NCBI RefSeq assembly: GCF_000963945.1
Contig: NZ_BAMW01000022.1
Coordinates: 1-64,000, forward strand
DNA length: 64,000 nucleotides
Direction: 5' to 3'
Source: Acetobacter indonesiensis
Lineage (GTDB): Bacteria; Pseudomonadota; Alphaproteobacteria; Acetobacterales; Acetobacteraceae
A program made the translations under genes and the position numbers. Of the stretch, positions 26,107 through 35,313 are shown in pieces (the stretch's first letter is position 1; each line of letters starts with the position of its first letter). Under the pieces are notes generated by a model. It was not told the DNA's origin, searched no databases, and saw only the letters and a program-made list of their open reading frames with translations.

Positions 26107-28083
26107 TCAGGCGCACAGAACGTCCTGCTGTACGGCAGGTGTGTCAGCCAGATACGGCCCGGCAGAGACAACATCCAGCGTCAGAATGGTCATGCCCGCA
26201 CCCGTCAGGCCATGCAGCGGCAGGGTTGCCTGTCCGTTGGTCCAGCGGGCAGAGGCTCCCGCTTCCATCCCGTGCCAGCCAGCCAGAGCGTGTTCCTGCA
26301 AATGCGCGGTCGATGTCTGTGTGCCTGTGGCGCTAATGGCGGTCACGGCCCCAATCTGCACACCCAGCATACGGCGGTCATTCACAAACGGGCCAACCAC
26401 GTCACAGGGTTTGCTGGAGCGCGACACCACCGTCACGCTCTGCACACCCGGCGGTAGCATGAAGGAGACGCGGCCTGCCTGTGTGCGCAACTTCCGCACC
26501 ACAGCCCCGGTTTCCGTGACCAGATGCAGGTTATCGTCTTCTACCAGCGCCTGCGTTCCGGTTGCGACCCCGGCCCGTGCAGCCAGAGCATGGAACAGTT
26601 TTTCAACCACAGGTTGTGCTGTTTCGAGGGGCGCTGCGGCATCGTGCTCCCAGCTCAGGTGACGGCCACCCAGCGTTACCACTGTGCCATCCTGACGGAA
26701 GCTGCCACGGTTGCCCGTGTCCAGATAGCTTTCTGTCAGGGCACCGTCTGCCATAATGACGGAGTGCTGCTGTGTTTCCACATGATAATAGTCATACGCC
26801 GTAATGGTGTGGTCATACGCAATGGACCCACCGTTCACCAGCATCCGCACAGGCACAAACGCACCGTCCAGGAACAGGCAATGTTCAGGCGTAATCAGCA
26901 TGTCTTTGTAGGGCACGCCGTCCGCAATAGCATTGGCCTTCACCCGCACCGGATAGCCTGCGTCCGCTTCTGGTAGATGCGTCTGCACCGCCATGTGCTT
27001 CCGGCCAGCCCAGATCACGTCACGCGCGACGCTCTGCCCGTTGGCATAGGCCAGAACCACATCGCCCACGCGCAGATTTTCAATCGCCACATCCCCATCC
27101 GGCGTGCGGATCATGCTGCCTGCCAGATAGCAAATCACGCCGTTATTGCTCTCAACATCAACGGCTACAGATTCATTCCCCGTCGGCGCGTTAGTGTAGG
27201 AGCTATCATACGTGACGCTTTTCGGGGTAATGGTCCCGCTGCTTGTCGTCAGGCTGATATTGTTGGCCGTCATGGTTGCGGTAGAAACCGGCTGACCATC
27301 AACGCCAATCTTGTCGCCCTCTTTCAGGTTCGCCAGAACGAGTTTGTTAGCCATATACTCGTTGTTTGGCAGGATCAGCGTATTTGTGCCCGTGCCAAAC
27401 ACAACTTTGGTGCCATCTGTAGGGTAAGAATTGGAAATTGTTGCTGTAGCCCCGTCATTCAATGTCAGGGTGGATTGCAACTGGCTGCTGTCCGTAAACG
27501 TCGTGCCTGCACCGCTAACAGTAATCGGGCCGGTAATTGTCGTGCTGTTGCCAGCTGTTTTTACAACTGAACCATTATAGATATTCAGATTCCCCTGAAT
27601 ACCACTTCCATTGACTGACCCAAGCGTGATTGCCGAATTATCGAAATTCAGTGTGCCACCTGACGCAATATCAGGTTTGACGCCGGGGTAGCCAGACCAA
27701 TCCTGATTAACGCCCTGAACAGTAATGGTCGAACCACTTTTGCCAGAAAAGGATTGGTTGGCTGTAATGGCCCGCTCAATAAGCGCCGTGCCACCATTTT
27801 CGACAGTCAAAGAATTAACAGCCAAGGCGCTGCTGCCGGCGGCAATCGTCAGTTTTCCCTGAACATCAATGTTCACACCAGACAAAGTGGCCACGGTGCT
27901 AGGAATAGTTACAGTCACACCGCTTGGAATGACTACGGTGCCGTTGTTGGTCTGGGTATCAGGAGCATGAGTCGCTGGCTGGCCATCATATTTCCAATTG
28001 GAAATATCGCTCCAACTGCCGCTTTTGCCACCAACCCAAGTATAAAGGGAACCGTTAGTATACGCTGGAGTCGTCGTTGCCAT
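26107..28083 (-). CDS. Hint-domain surface protein, copy 3
   Basis: A 658-residue paralogue of the protein at 12371-14080. The N-terminal 310 residues are beta-rich repeats opening with YTWVGGKSGSWSDISNW and rich in Gly, Thr, Asn and Val. The Hint_2 domain spans about 318-460, with Cys in CYLAGSMI and the block-B His in ITPEHCLF. A C-terminal region of about 200 residues is shared with copy 1 (VVEKLFHALAARAG, FMLPPGVQSVTVVSRSSKP, GPFVNDRRMLGVQIGA). The ATG at 28083 matches the start of copy 1; a TTG at 28143 is possible. No signal peptide is evident. It is probably exported or surface-located by another route, with the Hint domain processing the chain. Confidence 0.85.
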   Translation of the reverse strand: MATTTPAYTNGSLYTWVGGKSGSWSDISNWKYDGQPATHAPDTQTNNGTVVIPSGVTVTIPSTVATLSGVNIDVQGKLTIAAGSSALAVNSLTVENGGTALIERAITANQSFSGKSGSTITVQGVNQDWSGYPGVKPDIASGGTLNFDNSAITLGSVNGSGIQGNLNIYNGSVVKTAGNSTTITGPITVSGAGTTFTDSSQLQSTLTLNDGATATISNSYPTDGTKVVFGTGTNTLILPNNEYMANKLVLANLKEGDKIGVDGQPVSTATMTANNISLTTSSGTITPKSVTYDSSYTNAPTGNESVAVDVESNNGVICYLAGSMIRTPDGDVAIENLRVGDVVLAYANGQSVARDVIWAGRKHMAVQTHLPEADAGYPVRVKANAIADGVPYKDMLITPEHCLFLDGAFVPVRMLVNGGSIAYDHTITAYDYYHVETQQHSVIMADGALTESYLDTGNRGSFRQDGTVVTLGGRHLSWEHDAAAPLETAQPVVEKLFHALAARAGVATGTQALVEDDNLHLVTETGAVVRKLRTQAGRVSFMLPPGVQSVTVVSRSSKPCDVVGPFVNDRRMLGVQIGAVTAISATGTQTSTAHLQEHALAGWHGMEAGASARWTNGQATLPLHGLTGAGMTILTLDVVSAGPYLADTPAVQQDVLCA

Positions 28084-28372
28084 AGAAAGAGTGCTCAATA
28101 TTCTGTGATGAGGGACAGTCGGCACGCTGTTTATTTTGCTCAAACTTACAAAACAAGACCTAAATGGTCTGTTTACCGAATTTTAATAAATCCTTAAAAA
28201 ATAAAATTTAGAAAATATCTGAATAAATTTCATAGAAAAAATTGTTACTGATTACAGAAACAATTTATACAGATAAAAACTAACAAAAACATATTACTTA
28301 TACAAATAAATTAAAAATATTTCTAACATACAATGAAGCACACGATTAGTGTTGGTTTTCTGCGCTTTTCAC
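28084..28372. other. Very AT-rich region at the host/prophage border
   Basis: About 290 bases, the most AT-rich part of the window, between the third Hint gene and the phage repressor. It must hold the Hint promoter. ACTGATTACAGAAA at 28247-28260 also occurs at 23381-23394, upstream of the giant Hint gene. No attachment-site duplication can be recognised because the right prophage end is outside the window. Confidence 0.5.
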
Positions 28373-29299
28373 TCACAGACGCCGGGCAAACCACACCACG
28401 CGGCCAATCACCTGCACTTGCTCGGCTGGCACCACATAGGGGGAAAAGCGCGGGTTTTCAGATTTGATCCGGATCATGGGTTCCGTGGCCTCATGCGCGC
28501 GTTCCACCCACTTGCACACCACGCCGTCACCATCAAACAGCACAAAAATGCCGGGTTCGATAATGGATGTCTTGCGCGTATCCACCAGCACCATGTCACC
28601 ATTTTGCAGCATCGGCTCCATGGATTGCCCTTCAACCTCAATCACCCGCAAATCAGCGGGCTGGGCGCGCAGGGCCCCGCGCACAAATTCTTCCTCAAAA
28701 AATTTGGGGCGGCCCAGCAGCCGGTCTTCCACATAGCCGCACCCGCCCATCCCTGCGCGTAGCGAGATAAAAGGCACCGCCACATACCCCGGCGGGTTCA
28801 GTTCAACAGTAACATCGGGTTGGTCAGGGGCGGGGGCATAGCCGCTTGTCGTGCCCCGGCTTTCCCCCGTGATGGCAACACTTACACTCCCACTCCCACT
28901 CCCGCTTGCATTGGCACTGGGGGAGAGGCTTCCACCGCCCCCCACGCAGGCCTCCCGCCGCAAGGGGGGCAGAGCCTCGCCCCGTGCGCCCTGCTGCCCA
29001 TCAGAGTCGCGGCCCATCAGGCCCTGTCTTTCCCCCTGCCGGTCAAAGCCGCCATCCGTGCTCACACTGTCCCGTCGGGCCTGACCCGTGCGTAGCGGAA
29101 ACAGCAGATCCCGCGCGGTGCAGCCCAGAATCGCGGCAATACGTTCCAGCTTTTCCCCACCCGGATTGCGTGATTTTCCCTTCAGAATATCGCGCACATA
29201 GGTGTCCCCCACCCCCGCATTCCGGGCCAGCGCCTTCTGCGTCAGCCCCAGCAGGGCCATGCGCCGTTCAAGTTCATCTGCAATAGGGGATCGTGTCAT
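28373..29299 (-). CDS. Phage repressor, XRE helix-turn-helix plus S24 peptidase domain
   Basis: A lambda CI/LexA-like repressor of about 308 residues that should hold the prophage silent. The N-terminal HTH is at about 5-60 (MALLGLTQKALARNAGVGDT). A long Gly/Ser-rich linker follows. The C-terminal S24 domain has the catalytic Ser in EGQSMEPM (about residue 226) and the Lys in GVVCKWVE (about 263). The Ala-Gly bond in LRAGMGGCG lies where LexA-like repressors cleave themselves, so induction by DNA damage is likely. The ATG at 29299 is chosen; an ATG at 29317 is also possible. It is divergent from the early phage genes, with its probable operator between them. Confidence 0.9.
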   Translation of the reverse strand: MTRSPIADELERRMALLGLTQKALARNAGVGDTYVRDILKGKSRNPGGEKLERIAAILGCTARDLLFPLRTGQARRDSVSTDGGFDRQGERQGLMGRDSDGQQGARGEALPPLRREACVGGGGSLSPSANASGSGSGSVSVAITGESRGTTSGYAPAPDQPDVTVELNPPGYVAVPFISLRAGMGGCGYVEDRLLGRPKFFEEEFVRGALRAQPADLRVIEVEGQSMEPMLQNGDMVLVDTRKTSIIEPGIFVLFDGDGVVCKWVERAHEATEPMIRIKSENPRFSPYVVPAEQVQVIGRVVWFARRL

Positions 29300-29363
29300 G
29301 GCGGGTCGGTTTTCCATAAGACCGGAGCAGGAATGAAAAGGGATATATCACACCTTTTCTGCT

Positions 29364-29434
29364 TGACCAAGGGTGACTGGTCACATTAGCGTTCCCCTTA
29401 AGCCACCCGCCTGAAGGCAGGGGGCACCTGACCA
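29364..29434. promoter_or_regulatory. Probable repressor operator region
   Basis: The half-site TGACCA occurs at 29364-29369, inverted at 29378-29383, and again at 29429-29434. The middle part also forms the palindrome GTGAC-TG-GTCAC (29373-29384). All lie between the divergent repressor and the first early gene. Confidence 0.6.
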
Positions 29435-29458
29435 GCTTTACATAATGGAAAAGACGTC

Positions 29459-31270
29459 ATGTCTGCGCTACATTTCACCCCTGACCATCCGCGCAATACA
29501 GCCAGAATTTCAGCTCTGTCCCTTCATAATCCGCTTGCCCGCAAGCCTCGTTCTTCCGCCCTGACAAAGCCCGTTTACGCCCCAAACAGCGTGGCACACA
29601 AACCGGCTGCCCCCGCCATAACGCCCCCGGATAATGTGACAAATCACACCGAATCTTTTGGTGTATCTACGGGGTGTGATGTATCCCATGTTAACCGTTC
29701 GCATCCCACACAGCATCCCCCGCGTGGCGCATCCCCCACGCTGGCTCGGTCCCCGCATCGCGCTGTGCCTGCCGCCCCGTCAGCCCATGCGCAAAAACGC
29801 GACACGCTTCCCCCTGTCACCAGCGCGCAGCCCGATGCCGCCTGTCTGGCGGCCAGTCGTTCGGGCACCACGGCGCAGGCTCTGGCCCAGATGGTCGCCT
29901 TGCGCCGCGCCGGTCGGTCGCTGCGCCAAATCGGGCGAGAAATGGGGCGCTGTATGGAGGGCGTGCGTCAGGCGCTGATGCGGTACGAAGCCGCCTGCGC
30001 CCCAGCACCCGAGGCCACCGCCGATGACTGGGCCGAGCCCCTGCGCGATGCCGAGCCTCTGCCCCCCGGTCACCCCATTGCCCAGCGCGGCCTGTGGCAC
30101 GGGCTTGAGCACTGGCACACCCTTGCGTGCAGCCCCACCGCCCCCGGTCTGACCACCCTCATCCCAGCGGCCCGCACCGGCGCAATCGCTGCCCCCAATT
30201 CAGCAGCCCGCGTCACGCCATCCGCACGCGGATACTGCCGCGCACCCCGCCACGGCACAGGGAGAACACGCATGAGCAAACGACGCTGGTCTAAATTCTG
30301 GTGGCAGGATTACGAACGAGACCCCGCCCTGCGCCTGTGCTCGCTGGCCGCGCAGGGGTTGTGGATGCGCCTGTTGTGCCTGATGCACGAAGCCGAGCCC
30401 TACGGCCATTTGTGCGTTAACAACCAGCCGCTGCATCCGCGCCAGCTTGCCCTCATGCTGGGCGTGTCAGAACGGCAGATTAACCGGCTGATGGCAGAAC
30501 TGCGGAACGCGGGCGTGTACAGCACCACCCCGCAGGGCAGCATCTACAGCCGCCGCCTTCTGCGTGACAAAGCCGCGTCTGACCAAGGGGCCGCGTGGGG
30601 CCGCACGGGCGGTAACCCGAACCTGAAAACCGGGGCTGCCGCACCCACCAGCGCGGCTGACTTACAATCTGGTGCACAGTCAGGCGCACAGTCAGGCAGT
30701 CTGTCCGGCAGCCCGTCTGGCGGCTTGTCCGGCAATCTGTCTGGCCGCCTGTCTGACGGTGGCAGCTCGCCCCATAACCAGCCGGGGCAGGGGGGCACCA
30801 TACAGCCCGCCATAACCCCGGCCCCTAAACACCAAGAAGCAGAGGCAGAAGCAGAAACACATTCCTCCCTCACTCCGTTCGGGCCGAACCAGGATGTGCG
30901 TCAGGTTTTGTTCAAAAACGGTCTGGCTTTTTTGCAAACCGCCACCGGCAGGCCCGAACGCTCAACCCGCGCCCTGATGGGGAAATGGCTGAAAATGCTG
31001 CACGATGATGCAGCCTCGCTGCTGGCGTTGCTGTCTGACTGCGCGGCATTTAACCCGGCTGAACCCGTGTCATGGCTTGAATCGCAGGTGCGAAAACTGG
31101 TGGCAGACCGCGCAGCCCCAATCACAGCCCCAGTCATAGCTCCCCTCACGGCCTCCGCCTCCCTCACGCCCCCCGGCATGGCAGACCAGATGCCCCATCC
31201 CGCCATCGTCTCCCGGCGGGCGCAGGCGCACACCGCATGGCAAAACGTGCCGGATATGGAGGGCGTTTAA
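29459..31270 (+). CDS. Phage early protein; C-terminal half resembles replication initiator with winged helix
   Basis: A 603-residue frame that looks like two proteins joined. Residues 1-271 are low-complexity apart from a helix-turn-helix-like segment (LRRAGRSLRQIGREMGRCME). Residues from 272 begin MSKRRWSKFWWQDYERDPAL, with the winged-helix-like LALMLGVSERQINRLMAELR, the style of phage replication or DnaA/O-like proteins. A strong internal ribosome-binding site (AGGGAG) precedes the ATG at 30272, so a shorter second product of 332 residues is likely. A degenerate SGxLSG repeat sits at about 410-430. It is the first early gene after the repressor. Function is inferred. Confidence 0.7.
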   Translation: MSALHFTPDHPRNTARISALSLHNPLARKPRSSALTKPVYAPNSVAHKPAAPAITPPDNVTNHTESFGVSTGCDVSHVNRSHPTQHPPRGASPTLARSPHRAVPAAPSAHAQKRDTLPPVTSAQPDAACLAASRSGTTAQALAQMVALRRAGRSLRQIGREMGRCMEGVRQALMRYEAACAPAPEATADDWAEPLRDAEPLPPGHPIAQRGLWHGLEHWHTLACSPTAPGLTTLIPAARTGAIAAPNSAARVTPSARGYCRAPRHGTGRTRMSKRRWSKFWWQDYERDPALRLCSLAAQGLWMRLLCLMHEAEPYGHLCVNNQPLHPRQLALMLGVSERQINRLMAELRNAGVYSTTPQGSIYSRRLLRDKAASDQGAAWGRTGGNPNLKTGAAAPTSAADLQSGAQSGAQSGSLSGSPSGGLSGNLSGRLSDGGSSPHNQPGQGGTIQPAITPAPKHQEAEAEAETHSSLTPFGPNQDVRQVLFKNGLAFLQTATGRPERSTRALMGKWLKMLHDDAASLLALLSDCAAFNPAEPVSWLESQVRKLVADRAAPITAPVIAPLTASASLTPPGMADQMPHPAIVSRRAQAHTAWQNVPDMEGV

Positions 31271-31992
31271 TGGACCACGCCCGGCCCCAGAGTGTGTCGC
31301 ATACCAGTCTGTCACATACCATTATGCCGCCCTCTACTCTGTCGCATACCATCACGCCGCACAGCTTGCCCCGCGTATCCGCCCCGTTACCGTCATCGGG
31401 GCTGTCCTCGGCCTCGGCATCCCCTGCGGTTACAGCGCCGTACCGTGGCAGCTATAAACCGGCACCCCCGGCGCTGCGGGCCGTTTTTGCCGCGCGGGCA
31501 GCGGGCGTGGCGTTGACGCCGCGTGATATGCCGCCAGCTTTGGTCGCGCATCTGCACCAGCACTGGGCGCAGGTTCAACTGGCCATGCGCCCAGTGTCAG
31601 AACTGCATGTGGCGGCATGGCTGAAAAAACTCAGCCTGCTTGTCACCAACCCACCGGGGGCCGATACCGCAGCCGCTCAGTGCCGCGCCATGTTTGATGT
31701 GTGTCAGGACATTCCGGCGGGCGCATGGTGCCCGGATGCGCGGCTGGCATGGGCACGGCAACCACCCCGCAATGGCTACCCCACCGGCGCACGCTGGCCC
31801 AGCCCCAACGAACTCCGCACCATTCTGCTGCCGTTTGCACAGCGTATCCAGCAAGACGCCGCAGGGTGCCGCGCTTTGCTGGCCTTCTTCCCGGTGTCCG
31901 CGCCGTGCGTCATGCGCCCGGCCAGCGTCCCGTCTGGTGCCCCGTTCAGCGTTCCATCCGGTGATCCATCCAGCGGCCACCCCGCACCCTGA
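31270..31992 (+). CDS. Phage early protein of unknown function
   Basis: A 240-residue protein that I do not recognise. The ATG overlaps the previous stop (TAATG), indicating coupled translation. The first 50 residues are Ser/His/Thr-rich because the underlying DNA has a short repeat (see 31295). The central part (ALRAVFAARAAGVALTPRDM, ELHVAAWLKKLSLLV, WPSPNELRTILLPFAQRI) is helical. Its place after a replication-type gene suggests a replication accessory role, such as a helicase loader, but no motif proves this. Confidence 0.65.
   Translation: MDHARPQSVSHTSLSHTIMPPSTLSHTITPHSLPRVSAPLPSSGLSSASASPAVTAPYRGSYKPAPPALRAVFAARAAGVALTPRDMPPALVAHLHQHWAQVQLAMRPVSELHVAAWLKKLSLLVTNPPGADTAAAQCRAMFDVCQDIPAGAWCPDARLAWARQPPRNGYPTGARWPSPNELRTILLPFAQRIQQDAAGCRALLAFFPVSAPCVMRPASVPSGAPFSVPSGDPSSGHPAP
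31295..31352 (+). repeat. Short iteron-like repeats inside an early gene
   Basis: TGTCGCATACCA, TGTCACATACCA and TGTCGCATACCA start at 31295, 31310 and 31340, in a 15-base register with one unit missing. They lie within coding sequence next to a replication-type gene, as the lambda origin does. Confidence 0.4.
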
Positions 31993-32078
31993 AAGCACAC
32001 GTCTGCAACCAGACGCCCCGCCTAGCCTGTCAGAACACGCTTCCAAAACCCTTTTGGCCGATAAAGGATTTTCAAACC

Positions 32079-32807
32079 ATGCACGCAGCCCCTTTTGCAG
32101 ATGCTCCGACAGTCACACCGGTAGTTGCCCAGCCCCCGCACACACAGCCCACCGCAACGTCTTCAGGCGTGCAGGGAAAAATACAACCAAAGGTTGCATC
32201 AACACCAAATACAACCCACGCGAGCAGATCCCCACGCAAGCCGCGCACGGTGCTGCACGCGCCCACCCAGCCGGAGGCCACGCCAACGCCCGAACGTCTG
32301 GCCCGGTCAGACTTTACCGGCACGCACCCCATGCGTGTGCTGCGTACCGTGCAGGGCCTGCTGAATGCGGGCGACATTACCCAACCCGCCGCCGATGCCG
32401 CTGAACGCTGGTACCGTGACTACGTGTTCGGCTACTGTGATTATAAGGAGTTTTTGCAAACCGCGCCCAAAGCCAGCATCACCCGGCATGACGCCGTGTC
32501 ATGGCAGATGATGCGCGGCAAAGCTATGGCGCGGATAACCGCCGTGCGGAATGCACTGGGCCTGTGCGCCCACCACCGCCTGCGGATGCTGCTGGTTGAT
32601 GAACTGTCGTTTCGCGCTATGGGGGCTGCCTTGTTTCCCGCACTGTCGGCCAGTTCTGCACAACGCAAAATTGCCGCCCAATGTGCCCTGCTGCTTGAAC
32701 AACTGGAAGCGTTTGAGGAAGCAGCCCGCAAAGCCGCCAAACAGGCCCGCGCTCCCCACACAGCCGCCCCCTTGCAAAACCCCACGGCCCCGCCCACAGT
32801 TGTGTAA
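32079..32807 (+). CDS. Phage early protein, possibly DUF6456-like regulator
   Basis: A 242-residue protein with a disordered first 80 residues rich in Pro, Thr and Ala. A helical core follows (RTVQGLLNAGDITQPAADAA, ERWYRDYVFGYCDYKEF, HHRLRMLLVDELSFRAMG). The core recalls the DUF6456/GcrA-linked alpha-proteobacterial proteins that contain AAxRxRxDY segments, but the match is by eye and weak. It is co-directional with the early block. The C-terminus is again Ala/Pro-rich. Function is not known. Confidence 0.6.
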   Translation: MHAAPFADAPTVTPVVAQPPHTQPTATSSGVQGKIQPKVASTPNTTHASRSPRKPRTVLHAPTQPEATPTPERLARSDFTGTHPMRVLRTVQGLLNAGDITQPAADAAERWYRDYVFGYCDYKEFLQTAPKASITRHDAVSWQMMRGKAMARITAVRNALGLCAHHRLRMLLVDELSFRAMGAALFPALSASSAQRKIAAQCALLLEQLEAFEEAARKAAKQARAPHTAAPLQNPTAPPTVV

Positions 32808-32850
32808 ACCCAGCTACACACGCGGGCGCATTTTCTGACAGGAGAGTTTC

Positions 32851-33021
32851 ATGCCCTGGACGCCAGATGACGCAGAACGCCACACCCACAAAGCCACAAC
32901 CAAACAGTTGCAGGCGCTGTGGGCCAAGGTGGCGAATGACTGTCTGGAACGCACCGGCGATGAAGGCCGCGCCGTGCGGGAGGCCAACGCCGTCGTCGCC
33001 CGCAACAGTGACGCAGACTAA
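32851..33021 (+). CDS. Small conserved phage protein
   Basis: A 56-residue protein starting MPWTPDDAERHTHKATTKQL and ending in AVREANAVVARNSDAD. The form (MPW, a His-Lys-Ala segment and a C-terminal AIxEANxV motif) is that of small proteins widely found in phages and integrated elements of alpha-proteobacteria. Its ribosome-binding site, AGGAGAG, lies eight bases before the ATG. Function is unknown. Confidence 0.75.
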   Translation: MPWTPDDAERHTHKATTKQLQALWAKVANDCLERTGDEGRAVREANAVVARNSDAD

Positions 33022-33166
33022 CACCGGCACACCGCCTGCTGCCCGCGCCTGACGCGCAAAAGCCCAACCGGAGGGAGGGGCGGAGGGAGAGACGGGCAGG
33101 GCGGATCACCCGCCTGATCCTGCCCGCGCTAAACCAAACCCCGGCAGGGGCGCGGCGCTGCTGCCA

Positions 33167-34561
33167 TCAAGGCTGCATCTGCGAATCTGCTGTTGTTGTC
33201 GGGGCGGCTTGCTCGTTCATGCTTTCCTGCCGGGGGCCGGTAACACGCCAGATGGTGCCGCCGACGTCATCCGCCACCAGCAATGCGCCGTCATGGCCCA
33301 GTGCCAGCCCCACCGGCCTGCCGTGCGTGTGGTCCTGCCCCGGTGTCAGAAACCCGGTCAGCACATCAATCGGCACGCCAGAGGGCTTTCCGTTTACAAA
33401 AGGCACAAACACAACTTTGTAGCCGCTTTTTGGTCTGCGGTTCCATGACCCGTGCTGCGCGACAAACAGGCCGTTCCGCCAGACATCGGGCAGGCTGCTG
33501 TTCTGCCCAAACACAATACCAAGCGACGCCGTATGCGGGCCCAGAGCATAATCCGGCACAATCGCCTTCGCGACCAGATCAGGCTTCTGGGGTTTTACGC
33601 GGTCATCAACATGGTTGCCGTAATAGCTGTAGGGCCAGCCGTAAAACCCGCCTTCTTTCACAGCCGTTATGTAATCTGGCACCAGATCACTGCCAATTTC
33701 ATCCCGCTCGTTCACGGCGGCCCATAGCGCGCCGGTTGTTGGCTCCCACGCCAGACCATTGGGGTTGCGCAGCCCGGTTGCAAACGGCACCATCTGCCCG
33801 GTTGTCAGATCAAGCTGATTAATCCGGGCACGGCCTTCTTCCGCCGCCATACCGTTTTCAGCCACGTTACTGTTTGACCCAACCGTCACGTACAGAAACT
33901 TGCCGTCCGGGCTTGCAAGAATGTTTTTTGTCCAGTGGTGGTTATAGCCGGATGGCAGGTCAATCACCTTCTGACCCGGCGCTGTTAGCGATTTGGCATC
34001 CTGCTGATAGGGAAAACGCCAGATGGCATTGGCGTTGGCCACGTAAAAACTGTCGCCAACCAGCGCCATACCAAACGGCGAATATAATTTGTCTAAAAAG
34101 ACGCTCCGTTCATCAGCCACGCCGTCTCCGTCCGTGTCACGCAGCAGCACAATTTTGTTGGGGCTGGGCACATCGGCCCCCACCATGCCCTGAATCATGC
34201 GGGCAATACGGGTCTTCAGGCTGGGCGCATCGGTGCCGGGGCCGTTGGTTTCTGCCACCAGAACATCCCCATTGGGCAGCGTATAAAGCCAGCGCGGGTG
34301 GTCCAGGCCTGCGGCAAAAGGCTTTACCGTCAGGCCCGCAGTGACATGCGGCGTGCCGCCTGCTTTCCAGCCAATAGGGCGGGCAATATTGACGGTTGGT
34401 ATGGGCGTGGCATTGGGTTCAGGCAGTTTGGGGTGCGTGCCCACCCCCGCACTGACCGGCAGCAACGCCTGTTCCGGGTGCAGCACAAAACTGTAGGTGG
34501 CGGCACCCGCTGCCAGCACTACAACACCCGCACCCAACAGATACCAGCCTGCGCGCGCCAT
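33167..34561 (-). CDS. L-sorbosone dehydrogenase-type PQQ beta-propeller protein
   Basis: A 464-residue protein with an N-terminal membrane anchor (about 6-28, [19 protein letters not shown]) and a six-bladed propeller of the glucose/sorbosone dehydrogenase family. Landmarks are [58 protein letters not shown] and [12 protein letters not shown]. Such enzymes oxidise sugars or aldehydes in the periplasm with PQQ and are frequent in acetic acid bacteria. The substrate cannot be told from sequence. It lies on the minus strand between phage early genes and the terminase, which is unexpected for a host metabolic gene. Confidence 0.9.
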   Translation of the reverse strand: MARAGWYLLGAGVVVLAAGAATYSFVLHPEQALLPVSAGVGTHPKLPEPNATPIPTVNIARPIGWKAGGTPHVTAGLTVKPFAAGLDHPRWLYTLPNGDVLVAETNGPGTDAPSLKTRIARMIQGMVGADVPSPNKIVLLRDTDGDGVADERSVFLDKLYSPFGMALVGDSFYVANANAIWRFPYQQDAKSLTAPGQKVIDLPSGYNHHWTKNILASPDGKFLYVTVGSNSNVAENGMAAEEGRARINQLDLTTGQMVPFATGLRNPNGLAWEPTTGALWAAVNERDEIGSDLVPDYITAVKEGGFYGWPYSYYGNHVDDRVKPQKPDLVAKAIVPDYALGPHTASLGIVFGQNSSLPDVWRNGLFVAQHGSWNRRPKSGYKVVFVPFVNGKPSGVPIDVLTGFLTPGQDHTHGRPVGLALGHDGALLVADDVGGTIWRVTGPRQESMNEQAAPTTTADSQMQP

Positions 34562-35313
34562 ATGACTTAATCCTTACTTGTCAAAAAGGGATTTTCCCGT
34601 TTCCGGACGTCTATACCTCATTTTTGTCTCACAGGCCTAAACGGGGCTGATGGCCCGCCGTTCCCTGCTGGTGTGGTGTGACAGACCACCCACGCACCCA
34701 TGGGCACACACGCCGTTGCGGTGCAGAAAGCGCGGCCCGTACACCCCTTCAGACCGCACAGAAACCTTCAAGGGGAAAGGGTTCCATGCAGCCTGAAAGA
34801 GATCGTGCCGGTGCGCCCGCAGAAGGAAGGGAAGAGCACAGCGCACCCGCACAAAGTCGGGATAGAGAAGTGAACAACCGGGCAGGGGCAGAACCCGGTG
34901 TTGCCTTTGCAGGCAGGGAGTAGAGAAGTCGTCCTTATTTTGTAATGTCTCTGTCTTTAGTCTCGTGTTTTTTGAACCACCCTCTTGCGTGGGGCTTGAG
35001 GTGATTATGGATATTTATCCGCAAAACGCATATCACTTATCTGTGTAATAACAGCAGAACCCCGATTCAGGGTGTCACACAGCGGCCCGTCATGCGCCCT
35101 AACCGCGTGTAATAACACGAAAAACGCCGCGGCCTCACAGATACGTCAGCACACAGCGTTTCTCCTTTTTTCGCCCCAGAAAGCGATTCTTTTTTGCCAA
35201 AACAGCGCTGTTGCAGCCGCGCGTGGTCAGGCTTATTCAACAGCCATCATCACAAAAAAGCCGCCCGGACGGCCCCCAGGACAGCCCCTAAAACCAGAGT
35301 CTCAGGAGCCCCC
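34562..35313. other. 750-base region without a convincing gene
   Basis: Contains the sorbosone-dehydrogenase promoter at the left and probably a phage promoter at the right. A 45-codon plus-strand frame from 34785 has a plausible ribosome-binding site but only low-complexity charged sequence. A repeated AATAAC-centred motif near the right end is listed separately. Confidence 0.5.
35042..35119. promoter_or_regulatory. Paired operator-like motif before late genes
   Basis: TGTGTAATAACA at 35042-35053 and CGTGTAATAACACG at 35106-35119, about 65 bases apart. The second is a palindrome (CGTGT/ACACG arms). They lie upstream of the terminase block and may bind a late-gene regulator. Confidence 0.4.

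Noticed and set aside
12371-28083. Inteins in the Hint proteins
   Set aside because: The domains are not inserted in conserved host proteins and lack an evident C-terminal His-Asn splice block, so Hint_2 processing is a better description.
30664-30760. CRISPR-like or tandem repeat array
   Set aside because: The degenerate 12-base units code an SGxL-type peptide repeat in frame and lack spacers.
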